Positions 1 to 7,591 of a stretch of DNA of 64,000 nucleotides are shown in pieces. Source of the stretch: Chloracidobacterium sp. (GTDB lineage: Bacteria; Acidobacteriota; Blastocatellia; Pyrinomonadales; Pyrinomonadaceae); contig JADKKB010000007.1 in assembly GCA_016720705.1 (NCBI GenBank), positions 930,001 through 994,000 of the forward strand, given 5' to 3'. The notes beneath the pieces were generated by a model, which searched no databases, was not told the DNA's origin, and saw only the letters and a program-made list of their open reading frames with translations. The translations under genes were made by a program, and so were the position numbers. Within the stretch, counting starts at the first letter, position 1; each line of letters starts with the position of its first letter.

Positions 1-306
1 GTTTCGGCCGCTAAGGCCGGCGTTGACGCCATTACTCGGAACCTATCGGCGGAGTGGGGACGTTACGGCATCCGCGTTAATGGCATCGCTCCCGGCCCGA
101 TCGAAGATACCGAAGGAATGAAACGACTTTTGCCCGAAGGCCTCAAGGAAAAGATCACCCGTAAAATACCGCTCGGCCGTTTTGGCCGTATCGCCGATAT
201 TGAAAATTCAGCTCTGTTCCTAGCGTCGGACGCCGCAAGTTATATAAATGGCGTGACACTCGTCGTCGATGGAGGGCAATGGCTAATGGGTACGAGTTTG
301 GGCTAG
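1..306 (+). CDS. SDR family oxidoreductase, 2,4-dienoyl-CoA reductase-like (C-terminal part)
   Basis: The gene enters from the left edge; the reading frame is open from base 1 and the last 101 residues are visible. The segment SAAKAGVDAITRNL followed by GIRVNGIAPGPI and, near the end, a YINGVTLVVDGG stretch is the C-terminal half of a classical short-chain dehydrogenase. AAKAGV carries the catalytic lysine, and the 'APGPI..T.G' loop is most like 2,4-dienoyl-CoA or trans-2-enoyl-CoA reductases, which use NADPH on fatty acyl-CoA intermediates. The nucleotide-binding half lies outside the window, so substrate assignment is inference. Its stop codon overlaps the stop of the convergent gene on the other strand in a shared CTAG. 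Confidence 0.85.
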   Translation, partial: VSAAKAGVDAITRNLSAEWGRYGIRVNGIAPGPIEDTEGMKRLLPEGLKEKITRKIPLGRFGRIADIENSALFLASDAASYINGVTLVVDGGQWLMGTSLG

Positions 307-2087
307 TTTTGCGGCATAGGAACCGCCGTTACCGGGACTGATACTGCCTCCGCCTTGACTTCTGAATCGTCGGGCCTACGATCGTCGAGGATCGCTCGTA
401 AGACCATCATTTTTGCCAAAACTCGGATCTCTATCCGGTCGAATCGATTGGTCAATGCCCGCGTCTTGGCAAAATCCGTTTTGACAAGCGAATTGATCGT
501 GCCGTTGGCGACACCGAGTTCCTTGGTCAAACCGGTTATCATCGATCCGCCAAATGCCCCGACCTGAACCTCGCCATTGTCGACCAGTTCGTCCGCAGTG
601 TCGATAAACTCAGCAACTTTGACGAAGGCCGCCAGTGTGTCATTAGTTCGCGATATAACGTCGTCAAGCAACGTAAACGCCTTGTCCGGATCAGCCTCGG
701 CGAATCCGCTGACGAGCATCAAACTGAACATAAAATCACGATAATTCTTTGGCTGAGGATTTACCAACCGTTCCGCATCGCGCATTATCTCCGCGGCCAG
801 TTCTTTGTCGCCAAGTCGGGCGACCTGGGCCGCGAGCAGGCTGAGGCCCAACAATTTGCGCTCCTTGCCGGGAGTTTGAGATATGATCTTGCGGGCCTCG
901 GCGACGATCTTGGCCCGTTCCTCATCCGGCAATGGCTTCGTCAAAAGGCCATTGACCTTGTCCATCGCCTCTTTCTCAGCCTTTGCGCGCAGATCACGAG
1001 CCTCGCGATCCGGATCGGCGGTGTTCGAATTTACATCCGAATCGATCGCTCCCGCGGAGCCAAGACCTGCAGCATTTACGGCCGTGTTGGCTCCCATTTT
1101 CAAAACCGCTTTAGTCCCGGGAAATTTTGAGCGTATCTGTGCAGCCCGCGACGGCGAAAATTTACCGATCTGATCCGCCCAAGATGTCGGTAGAGCATCT
1201 TCGTTATTACCGTCGAGCACCATTTGTCCGAACTGGTCAGCAATATCACGGAGGTCGTTTTGAGAATAGACGGCCTTTTTCCCGCCGGTCTTTTTTGACG
1301 CCTCGAGATTCTCAGCACCGAAGGTAAGCAAACTCGAATATAGGTAACCACTCTTGATTTTTGATCGGTCCGTTTTGATTTTACTTAATATCGCCGCCCC
1401 AAATTCGATTCCGTTATCCGCGTCTTTAGCGTAGATCTTTCGGAGCAGGTCGATGTGTTGGTACTCGAAACCTTCTTTAAGCGAGGCGGTCGCGAATTTC
1501 AACGCCTTGGTAGCGTTGGACGCGGCGATCTGCGTAATTAGCTGAAATTCAAAATATTTATCACTACTTTCCTGTTGTTTGCGCCGTGACGGATCGGTGA
1601 TCAGATCGAGGCTGTCGGCGTAAAAACTGTACGCAAGTTCGGGTTCGTGTTCAGCTAGGCTCATCGATATTTGCTGACGCACGGCCATCGCAACACGAAA
1701 TTTGCGTTCGACCGGGAGAAGTCCGCCTCTGCCCGTCAAAAATCCACCGGGAGCGTCCTCGTCCACCATCGACATATCCGGCGAGTTCAGCATTTGGTCG
1801 TAATCGATCAGTAGCTGACGAAAATCGCCGATCACAGCAGCGTACATCGCCTTTGCTTCCTTTTCGTCGCGAAACCACATCAGCGACGCGAGTTCGGCAT
1901 TAAAAGTGATCCGGTTTTCGACCGATCGCATATTACCAACGTCGGCGGATGTCTCACGCAAAAATTCGAGAGTTTCGGCAGCGAATTTTTCGGCCGCGTC
2001 TTTCTTTATGGTCCCTGCGTTCGTTTGGGCTCCCACACATATGGCGGTCGCGACAATTAGAACTGTGGCAATGAGTGTCTTTCGCAT
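303..2087 (-). CDS. secreted hypothetical protein, helical-repeat type
   Basis: A 594-residue protein with a clear signal peptide: MRK, a hydrophobic stretch to about residue 18, and a cleavage site near GAQTNA. The mature part is rich in Ala, Glu, Lys and Leu and looks almost wholly alpha-helical, with segments such as ELAYSFYADSLDLI and KELAAEIMRDAERL that resemble TPR/SEL1-like helical pairs, but I cannot assign a family. A short low-complexity stretch rich in Asn, Asp and Ala sits near residue 350. It is divergent from trpG, with about 100 bp between the two starts. Function unknown; export to the periplasm or outside is the only supported statement. Confidence 0.75.
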   Translation of the reverse strand: MRKTLIATVLIVATAICVGAQTNAGTIKKDAAEKFAAETLEFLRETSADVGNMRSVENRITFNAELASLMWFRDEKEAKAMYAAVIGDFRQLLIDYDQMLNSPDMSMVDEDAPGGFLTGRGGLLPVERKFRVAMAVRQQISMSLAEHEPELAYSFYADSLDLITDPSRRKQQESSDKYFEFQLITQIAASNATKALKFATASLKEGFEYQHIDLLRKIYAKDADNGIEFGAAILSKIKTDRSKIKSGYLYSSLLTFGAENLEASKKTGGKKAVYSQNDLRDIADQFGQMVLDGNNEDALPTSWADQIGKFSPSRAAQIRSKFPGTKAVLKMGANTAVNAAGLGSAGAIDSDVNSNTADPDREARDLRAKAEKEAMDKVNGLLTKPLPDEERAKIVAEARKIISQTPGKERKLLGLSLLAAQVARLGDKELAAEIMRDAERLVNPQPKNYRDFMFSLMLVSGFAEADPDKAFTLLDDVISRTNDTLAAFVKVAEFIDTADELVDNGEVQVGAFGGSMITGLTKELGVANGTINSLVKTDFAKTRALTNRFDRIEIRVLAKMMVLRAILDDRRPDDSEVKAEAVSVPVTAVPMPQN

Positions 2088-2189
2088 TGTTTGGGCATCT
2101 CCGGCTAGACTCGATTATGATAGAGTGAATATTCGCAATAGTAAACAAAAAGAACGTTGGACGCTCGGTATTGTTGCAATCGAAGCATT

Positions 2190-2756
2190 ATGTTGCTCGT
2201 CATCGATAATTACGATTCATTCACCTACAACCTCGTGCAGTATTTGGGCGAGATGGGTACGGAGATGCGCATTTTTCGCAATGACGAAGTAACCATTGAT
2301 GCTGTCGAAAGCGAACTTCGGCCCGAACGGATATTGATCTCGCCCGGCCCCGGAACTCCGGATGATGCCGGCATCACGCTCGGAGTCATCGAGAGATTTG
2401 CGGGCAAAGTGCCCATATTAGGCGTCTGTCTCGGCCATCAGGCGATCGGACAGCATTTTGGCGGTACCGTTATGCGGGCCCCCGAACCGGTTCATGGCAA
2501 ACCGGTCGAGATACTACACGACGGCAAAACCATCTTCAATGAAATTCCGAACCGTTTCGCTGCCGGGCGCTATCACTCGCTGATAGTCGATCGGAAGGAG
2601 TTGCCCGATTGTATGGAAATATCTGCCGAGTCGCCCGATGGATTGATAATGGGTTTGCGCCATCGAGAATGGAGGGTCGAGGGCGTGCAGTTTCACCCTG
2701 AGTCGATCCTCACTGAACACGGCCGGACGCTTTTGCGTAATTTCCTTGAACTTTGA
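2190..2756 (+). CDS. trpG: anthranilate/aminodeoxychorismate synthase glutamine amidotransferase subunit
   Basis: A class I glutamine amidotransferase of 188 residues that supplies ammonia from glutamine to chorismate for anthranilate (TrpE partner) or aminodeoxychorismate (PabB partner). Seen: the N-terminal LLVIDNYDSFTYNLVQYL, the oxyanion loop SPGPGTPDDAG, the nucleophile elbow GVCLGHQAIG with the catalytic Cys, and the terminal FHPESILTEHG with the His-Glu pair. ATG at 2190 is chosen over an upstream in-frame TTG because the family begins directly with this beta strand. trpD follows 33 bp downstream, which favours a tryptophan role, but the same subunit often serves folate synthesis too. 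The synthase large subunit is not in this window. Confidence 0.93.
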   Translation: MLLVIDNYDSFTYNLVQYLGEMGTEMRIFRNDEVTIDAVESELRPERILISPGPGTPDDAGITLGVIERFAGKVPILGVCLGHQAIGQHFGGTVMRAPEPVHGKPVEILHDGKTIFNEIPNRFAAGRYHSLIVDRKELPDCMEISAESPDGLIMGLRHREWRVEGVQFHPESILTEHGRTLLRNFLEL

Positions 2757-2789
2757 GATATTATTCTGAGTGTACGGCGGTTGATCAAA

Positions 2790-3875
2790 ATGGAAGTAAA
2801 AAAGACCGATTGGGTGAGATCCGCATCCGCGACGGCGACAAACACAAAGGCTGACACGCCGCTGTTTCCTTTCCTAACTCGCTTGATTCGCGGTGAAGAT
2901 CTCTCGACCGCTGAATCCGCTGCTTTTTTTAACGCTCTCACCGATTCCGAAGCCAATCAGGCACAGATCGCCGGGGCATTGACCGCGTTGACGATCAAGG
3001 GAGAAACGCAAGAAGAACTGGCTGGAATGGCGAGCATAATGCGTAAGCATTCGATCAAGGTCAAATCTTCAAAAAAGAACGTTGTTGATATTACCGGCAC
3101 GGGTTCTTCTACCGCAAAAACATTTAACATCTCGACTGCGGCCGCATTGGTTGCCGCCGGTGCGGGCCTTTCGATCGCCAAACAGAGCAATAAGGGCGGG
3201 ATGAGCAGTTCTGGCAGTGCGGATGTACTTGCGGAGTTTGGCGTTAAGATCGCGAACGAACCCGCTGAGGCCGAAATGATGCTGAGCGGCGTCGGTCTGT
3301 GCTTTCTCTACGCGGCCAAATTTCATCCCGCGTTGGGACGTATTGGTACGGTCCGCGGTAGCCTCGGCATCAGGACGTGTCTCAACTTGCTCGGCATGAT
3401 CGCCAATCCGGTTAACGTTGATCGCCATTTGATCGGCGTTTGGCATTCGTCGTTGGTCGAACCGATTGCCGGAGCACTATCGCTATTAAATGCTGAAAAA
3501 GCGTGGGTCGTCCACGGATGTGACGGTCTCGACGAGATAACCGCGACGGGCGAGACCTTGATCTGTGAGGCTGTCAGAGGCTCGATCCGGACGTTTTCGG
3601 TCTCGCCAAAGGACTTTGGCCTTAAGCGCGGAAAGATCGATCATTTGCGGACAAAAACGGCGGAAGGGAGTGCTGAGATAATTCGTGCAGTACTGGCCAG
3701 CAAACGACGCGATGAGGCCCGGACGTTGATAGTGATGAATGCCGCGGCCGCTCTCGTGGTCGGCGGCCTTGCCGACGAACCGATGCACGCAGCTCGAATG
3801 GCCGAGCAGAGCATCGACAGCGGCCAAGCTCAGAATAAACTAGATCGAATGATCCAAACCTCTAACAAAAAATAA
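2790..3875 (+). CDS. trpD: anthranilate phosphoribosyltransferase-like protein with altered PRPP loop
   Basis: 361 residues. TrpD transfers phosphoribose from PRPP to anthranilate in tryptophan synthesis. Family marks are clear: an N-terminal helical domain, TFNISTAAALVAAGAG, SGSADVLAEFGV, GIRTCLNLLG..ANP, and the metal-binding DGLDEIT segment. The normally invariant GTGGDG loop reads GTGSSTAK (residues 103-110), and the usual KHGNR reads KQSNK (131-135). The VR before GSLGIRT, where an anthranilate-contacting Arg lies, is kept. Placement after trpG supports the pathway. It may be a lineage variant of TrpD or a paralogue with another acceptor. ATG 2790 is preferred over a TTG three codons upstream. 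Confidence 0.85.
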   Translation: MEVKKTDWVRSASATATNTKADTPLFPFLTRLIRGEDLSTAESAAFFNALTDSEANQAQIAGALTALTIKGETQEELAGMASIMRKHSIKVKSSKKNVVDITGTGSSTAKTFNISTAAALVAAGAGLSIAKQSNKGGMSSSGSADVLAEFGVKIANEPAEAEMMLSGVGLCFLYAAKFHPALGRIGTVRGSLGIRTCLNLLGMIANPVNVDRHLIGVWHSSLVEPIAGALSLLNAEKAWVVHGCDGLDEITATGETLICEAVRGSIRTFSVSPKDFGLKRGKIDHLRTKTAEGSAEIIRAVLASKRRDEARTLIVMNAAAALVVGGLADEPMHAARMAEQSIDSGQAQNKLDRMIQTSNKK

Positions 3876-3929
3876 ACTAACTTTACTCGATTACAAGACA
3901 CCGCTCTATTACGACGACAATTGACCTTT

Positions 3930-4958
3930 ATGCCTCTCGGTTGGATATACGGAAAGATAGCAGATATTAGAAATGCTAAGTTCGATCGGGGCAAGCTTCC
4001 GACCCGCGAATTGGGTGTTCGCACCATCAGCATTGGCAATATCACTGCCGGCGGCACCGGCAAGACACCGCTCGTCATTTTAACGTGCCAGTTGCTAGCC
4101 GCGAGAGGAAAACGAGTGTGCGTTCTGACTCGCGGTTATGGGCGTAAAGATGTCAAAACCCGTGTCGTCGTCTCCAACGGGAAAAAGCTACTTTCTGACA
4201 CATTAAACGCCGGCGACGAACCGGTTGAGATAGCCAAACGTCTGCTCGGAAAAGCGGTCGTTGTCGCCGACGCTGATCGTGTCGCTGCGGCGGAGTGGGC
4301 ACGGGGCGAGTATGGAGTTACGTCGTTTGTATTGGACGACGGCTTTCAGCACCGCTACGCCAAACGCGATGTGGACATCGTCTGCATCGACGCACTCGAT
4401 CCATTTGGACGCGGCAAGATGCTGCCATTTGGCCGACTCCGCGAACCCCTCCACAATCTTAAGCGAGCTGATGCTATAGTGATCACCCGCTCGGACCTTG
4501 GCGGTGATATTGCCGTAATCAAGGCCAAGATCCGGGAGCACAATCCGGACTGCCCCATTTTTACGGCCAGGACAAAGGCCGCTGACCTACAACTGATCGA
4601 CAGGTTTCTCGTGGATGGAGCTCAAGGAACGGCGGCAACGGATATCGATTTTCGGAGCCTGGCTCACGCTAAGGCATTTGCGTTTTGCGGCATTGGCAAG
4701 CCGGCAGCATTTTTCGAGCAACTGCGGCACGATAATTATCAAATGGCGGGAACCTATTCTTTCGCCGACCATTACGTTTATAGCCAAGACGACGCGAACG
4801 CTATCGACGCGAAGGCATTGGCGGCGGGGGCGGGATTTTTGTTAACAACACCGAAGGACGGCGTAAAACTCGCGGCTCTTAAGTTTTCAATCCCGTGCTT
4901 TGTGGTAATAAGTGAGCTAGTACTAGAAGACCGCGATTCATTCGCGGCCCTTCTCTAA
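3930..4958 (+). CDS. lpxK: tetraacyldisaccharide 4'-kinase (lipid A synthesis)
   Basis: LpxK phosphorylates the 4' position of the lipid A disaccharide on the inner face of the inner membrane. The 342-residue product has the family order: a short membrane-associating start (PLGWIYGKIADIRN), the P-loop SIGNITAGGTGKTP, RGYGRK, GDEPVEIAKR, and the hallmark DDGFQHR in the middle. The GxGKP-like FCGIGKPAAFF and a TTPKDGVKL segment near the C-terminus match the family. ATG 3930 is used because the upstream TTG only adds three residues. The gene follows trpD by 54 bp and converges on the next gene. Presence of this enzyme is direct evidence of a lipid A-bearing outer membrane. Confidence 0.95.
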   Translation: MPLGWIYGKIADIRNAKFDRGKLPTRELGVRTISIGNITAGGTGKTPLVILTCQLLAARGKRVCVLTRGYGRKDVKTRVVVSNGKKLLSDTLNAGDEPVEIAKRLLGKAVVVADADRVAAAEWARGEYGVTSFVLDDGFQHRYAKRDVDIVCIDALDPFGRGKMLPFGRLREPLHNLKRADAIVITRSDLGGDIAVIKAKIREHNPDCPIFTARTKAADLQLIDRFLVDGAQGTAATDIDFRSLAHAKAFAFCGIGKPAAFFEQLRHDNYQMAGTYSFADHYVYSQDDANAIDAKALAAGAGFLLTTPKDGVKLAALKFSIPCFVVISELVLEDRDSFAALL

Positions 4959-5003
4959 TGTTTTTTATCGACAGCCCTTAGCGATCGTCCAATATGCGAT
5001 GTC

Positions 5004-6221
5004 TTAGATATTCTCCTCTGGCATTCGGCCATCTTCGTCGATGAGTCCGGAAATAAGGCCGCGTCGTCCGTGATGCTCGAGAACGTGGCGATAGAACACC
5101 GTCAGTATAGCGACTATCGGAATAGCCAAGAAAACTCCGGGAATACCCGCGACCTGCTCGCCTGCGAGTACTGAGAGAATAATGACCAGTGGGTGAAGAT
5201 GGATACCTCCGCGGACAATACGCGGGTAGGTCACATAATCGTGGATTATCCGCAATACAACCAGAAAGATCGCCGAGTAAAGTGCCTTCCACGGGTCATC
5301 GGACGCCGCCGCAGTCAAGATCACGATCAAACCGATCGACGCGGGCCCGAGCAGCGGGACAAATTCAAATATACCCGCGAGAATTCCGAGTAGAAGAGCA
5401 TATTTCAGCCCCAATAGATAAAAGCCGGATGTGCAGATCAGTCCAATGAGAAAGCACGAAATAAGCTGAGCCCGCGTATATGCGGCTAGCGTCGTATTTA
5501 CGTCTTGCATCACCATTTCCGCTCTAAACCGCCAACGTCCGGCCGGGAACGCCCGCAATACGCCGAGTCGAAGTAGGTTAACATCCTTCAGAAAAAAGAA
5601 CGCAAGTATCGGTATCAGCAACAACCACGGCACAAATGTCACCGACGACAAAACGAAACTTCCAAGCGTTAGAGTGCTCGCCTCTCCAAAAGACGTGACC
5701 TTTTCGTTAATCTTTGCCTGAACCTCGTCAGGGATTTTCAATCGGTCAAATCGTTGATTTAATTGGTTAGCCTGTTGCTGTATCGCTTTTGTGTATGCAG
5801 GGAGATTGGTGCCAAATTCTTTCCCCTGTTCGATCACCCGTGGTGCGATATTTGAAATAGCAACGCCGACCCCGGCGAAAACAACAACGTAGGCGATCCC
5901 GATCGCCAACGAACGCGGCATGAACCGTTCGATCGACGCGAACTTAAAGGGCTTGCGGATCAGTTTAACAATGGGGTCGATCAGATACGCGAAAAATACA
6001 GAAAGCACAACGAGAAAGAAAAGGTAAGTAAGCGATGAAATGACATTTTGGAGGTAGCTCGCTATACCGACCAGGATCAGCGTTACAATGACGACCCGAG
6101 CAATCGACATTATCGATGGCGATGACGGATCAAGCACCACGCTTTGGGAAGAGTTAGCCTTATCACCCAACCGCAGAAAACTTGGCTTCAATTCTTCTTC
6201 AAGTAATTCCTTTTCAGACAT
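5004..6221 (-). CDS. AI-2E family transporter (PerM-type permease)
   Basis: About 405 residues with the topology of the AI-2E/PerM family: two hydrophobic segments early (IARVVIVTLILVGIASYL and SLTYLFFLVVLSVFFAYLID), a further pair before a long amphipathic loop (about residues 130-190), then a cluster of C-terminal segments. The family hallmark GILAGIFEFVPLLGPA is present, as is HPLVIILSVLAGEQVAGIPG. Members move small molecules or ions; some are Na+/H+ antiporters, so the AI-2 name should not be read as function. ATG at 6221 is favoured over the one four codons upstream because a GAGA tract precedes it at ribosome-binding distance. It converges with lpxK. Confidence 0.9.
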   Translation of the reverse strand: MSEKELLEEELKPSFLRLGDKANSSQSVVLDPSSPSIMSIARVVIVTLILVGIASYLQNVISSLTYLFFLVVLSVFFAYLIDPIVKLIRKPFKFASIERFMPRSLAIGIAYVVVFAGVGVAISNIAPRVIEQGKEFGTNLPAYTKAIQQQANQLNQRFDRLKIPDEVQAKINEKVTSFGEASTLTLGSFVLSSVTFVPWLLLIPILAFFFLKDVNLLRLGVLRAFPAGRWRFRAEMVMQDVNTTLAAYTRAQLISCFLIGLICTSGFYLLGLKYALLLGILAGIFEFVPLLGPASIGLIVILTAAASDDPWKALYSAIFLVVLRIIHDYVTYPRIVRGGIHLHPLVIILSVLAGEQVAGIPGVFLAIPIVAILTVFYRHVLEHHGRRGLISGLIDEDGRMPEENI

Positions 6222-6251
6222 AGTGTCTCTCATTGCTCGATCTGGTTTACA

Positions 6252-6683
6252 TCACTTAATAGGTGTTGCACTGATAACGGCGTCAGGCTTGGAAAAGCTC
6301 TCGATATCAAATCTATCACGAAGTGCCGCATACTTTTCCGGCAAAAGCGGAAAATTAGAGCCAATGACGACTGCCCGTCCGCCGTCTGAACTCACTCGGC
6401 GGTTCACCTGGTCAGTCTGTTGTCGGATAACTGACCGATCATCGGCGTCGATAGGCGAAGCGTCCCGCCGCCTCAAAACCAATACGATCGCAAAGTCCGC
6501 CGTCTGCATATCAGCTACATCCTTTTCGATCGACGAGACGACCGGAGCTGAATTTATCGGCGGCCTCACGTCCTTTCCCGAACGCAGGATCGTTTCATTC
6601 GCTCCGCAGGATGCAGTAAAAGCTAGTGTCGCGGTAGCAAGAAGCGACAATACTGATTTATTAAAGTCATTTATGTTCAACAC
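6252..6683 (-). CDS. putative lipoprotein, unknown function
   Basis: A small exported protein. Using GTG at 6683 the N-terminus is a short Lys-containing head, a hydrophobic stretch (SVLSLLATATLAFTAS) and then Cys, a usable lipobox, so the mature protein would be lipid-anchored. A GGGA tract lies just upstream of this GTG. An in-frame ATG 13 codons upstream is possible but would bury the signal. The mature part of about 115 residues is charged, contains VLRRRDASPIDADDR and RAVVIGSNFPLLPEKYAAL, and matches no family I know. It lies 18-30 bp upstream of the permease gene in the same direction, so the two may be co-transcribed. Confidence 0.55.
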   Translation of the reverse strand: MLNINDFNKSVLSLLATATLAFTASCGANETILRSGKDVRPPINSAPVVSSIEKDVADMQTADFAIVLVLRRRDASPIDADDRSVIRQQTDQVNRRVSSDGGRAVVIGSNFPLLPEKYAALRDRFDIESFSKPDAVISATPIK

Positions 6684-7591
6684 ACTAATCCCATTACTCG
6701 CTGGACATAAAAGTTTTAACACAAATACTTGTCTTCTCGCGATTCTCAGAACTCCAAAAATGTTTTAACCCGGAGAAGATACCGACATTGCCGGCGACGG
6801 CGGTTTCGCATCGTGTGTGGTCACGGCGATCCTTATCTTGTATTCAATTGCTCTCGATGGTACATTTTCCGGCCTGACCTGCTGAAAACTTATGAGAATA
6901 TTATATTTCGATCACTTCTGACCAACCTGCTTTGTGTAACCGCAGAGGCTCAAACTTATAACAATTACGAAAAACAGTATAATTTCAAATCGCAGACCAG
7001 TAGTTTGTTCGAGTCTGAGCACACACACAGAAGGTTGCTTTCTAATTCCCAACCGACGGGACGTGGGGTTCAATCGGCTAGATCAGCGTAAATTTGTTTT
7101 CATTGTATGTACGAGAAAAATTTGGACTTCCGACAAAATTGGGGTCAAGGAAGGTAATAGCACCTACACGACCTTTGAAAAAGCTCGCAAATATCTGGCT
7201 CAGCCCAACAAGGATCATCTTTTACTAAACAAAGCTGATTACAACGAACTCTTTGCGAAACTCGTGAAGTTTCATTAGTTAAAGCGAGTTTACGGTTGGA
7301 ATTCCATCAAAAAACTCAAGCAATACTTCCGCAAAAAACCGTTAGCGTCAAACGAACGAACTACAGAAGCTGAGAAGCCAAATAAGTTCATTTTAGCAAT
7401 GTGCGTCATTACAATGAAGAATGAGATGCCGTTTTTTGCGAAATAAGAACTGTCAACGAATGCCGATACTGCCATACGTATCAACGGTTTAAGATTGCCG
7501 TACCCAGCCAACGACCCGTCACTGATCTTCGAGTAGTCGGTCAGCCACGCACCCAATGGCGGCGTTGTCGGCATATATTGTCAAGGCCGCA
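6684..7591. other. gene-poor AT-rich interval
   Basis: Over 850 bp without a convincing gene and visibly richer in A and T than its surroundings. It holds the upstream region of the lipoprotein gene and a rightward stretch (about 7063-7590) that could be a decayed gene, described separately. Short open frames on either strand have no family resemblance, odd composition and no ribosome-binding sites, so I do not call them. I see no tRNA, terminator or inverted repeat here. Confidence 0.5.
7063..7536 (+). pseudogene. possible decayed gene, unidentified
   Basis: One forward frame reads as plausible protein for about 150 codons but is broken by stops at 7276 (TAG), 7444 (TAA) and 7534 (TAG). The translated pieces are YTTFEKARKYLAQPNKDHLL, KRVYGWNSIKKLKQYFRKK and NKFILAMCVITMKNEMPFF, which have normal protein composition and share the same frame. 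The last piece recalls the first strand of some glycosyltransferases, but this is too weak to name. Chance openness in an AT-rich spacer is the main alternative. Confidence 0.25.

Noticed and set aside
6729..7091. 120-residue forward frame upstream of the possible pseudogene
   Set aside because: Basic, Arg/Cys/Ser-rich translation with no recognisable motif or start signal.
7290..7574. 94-residue leftward frame in the AT-rich spacer
   Set aside because: No family resemblance, and a forward frame over the same bases looks more protein-like.
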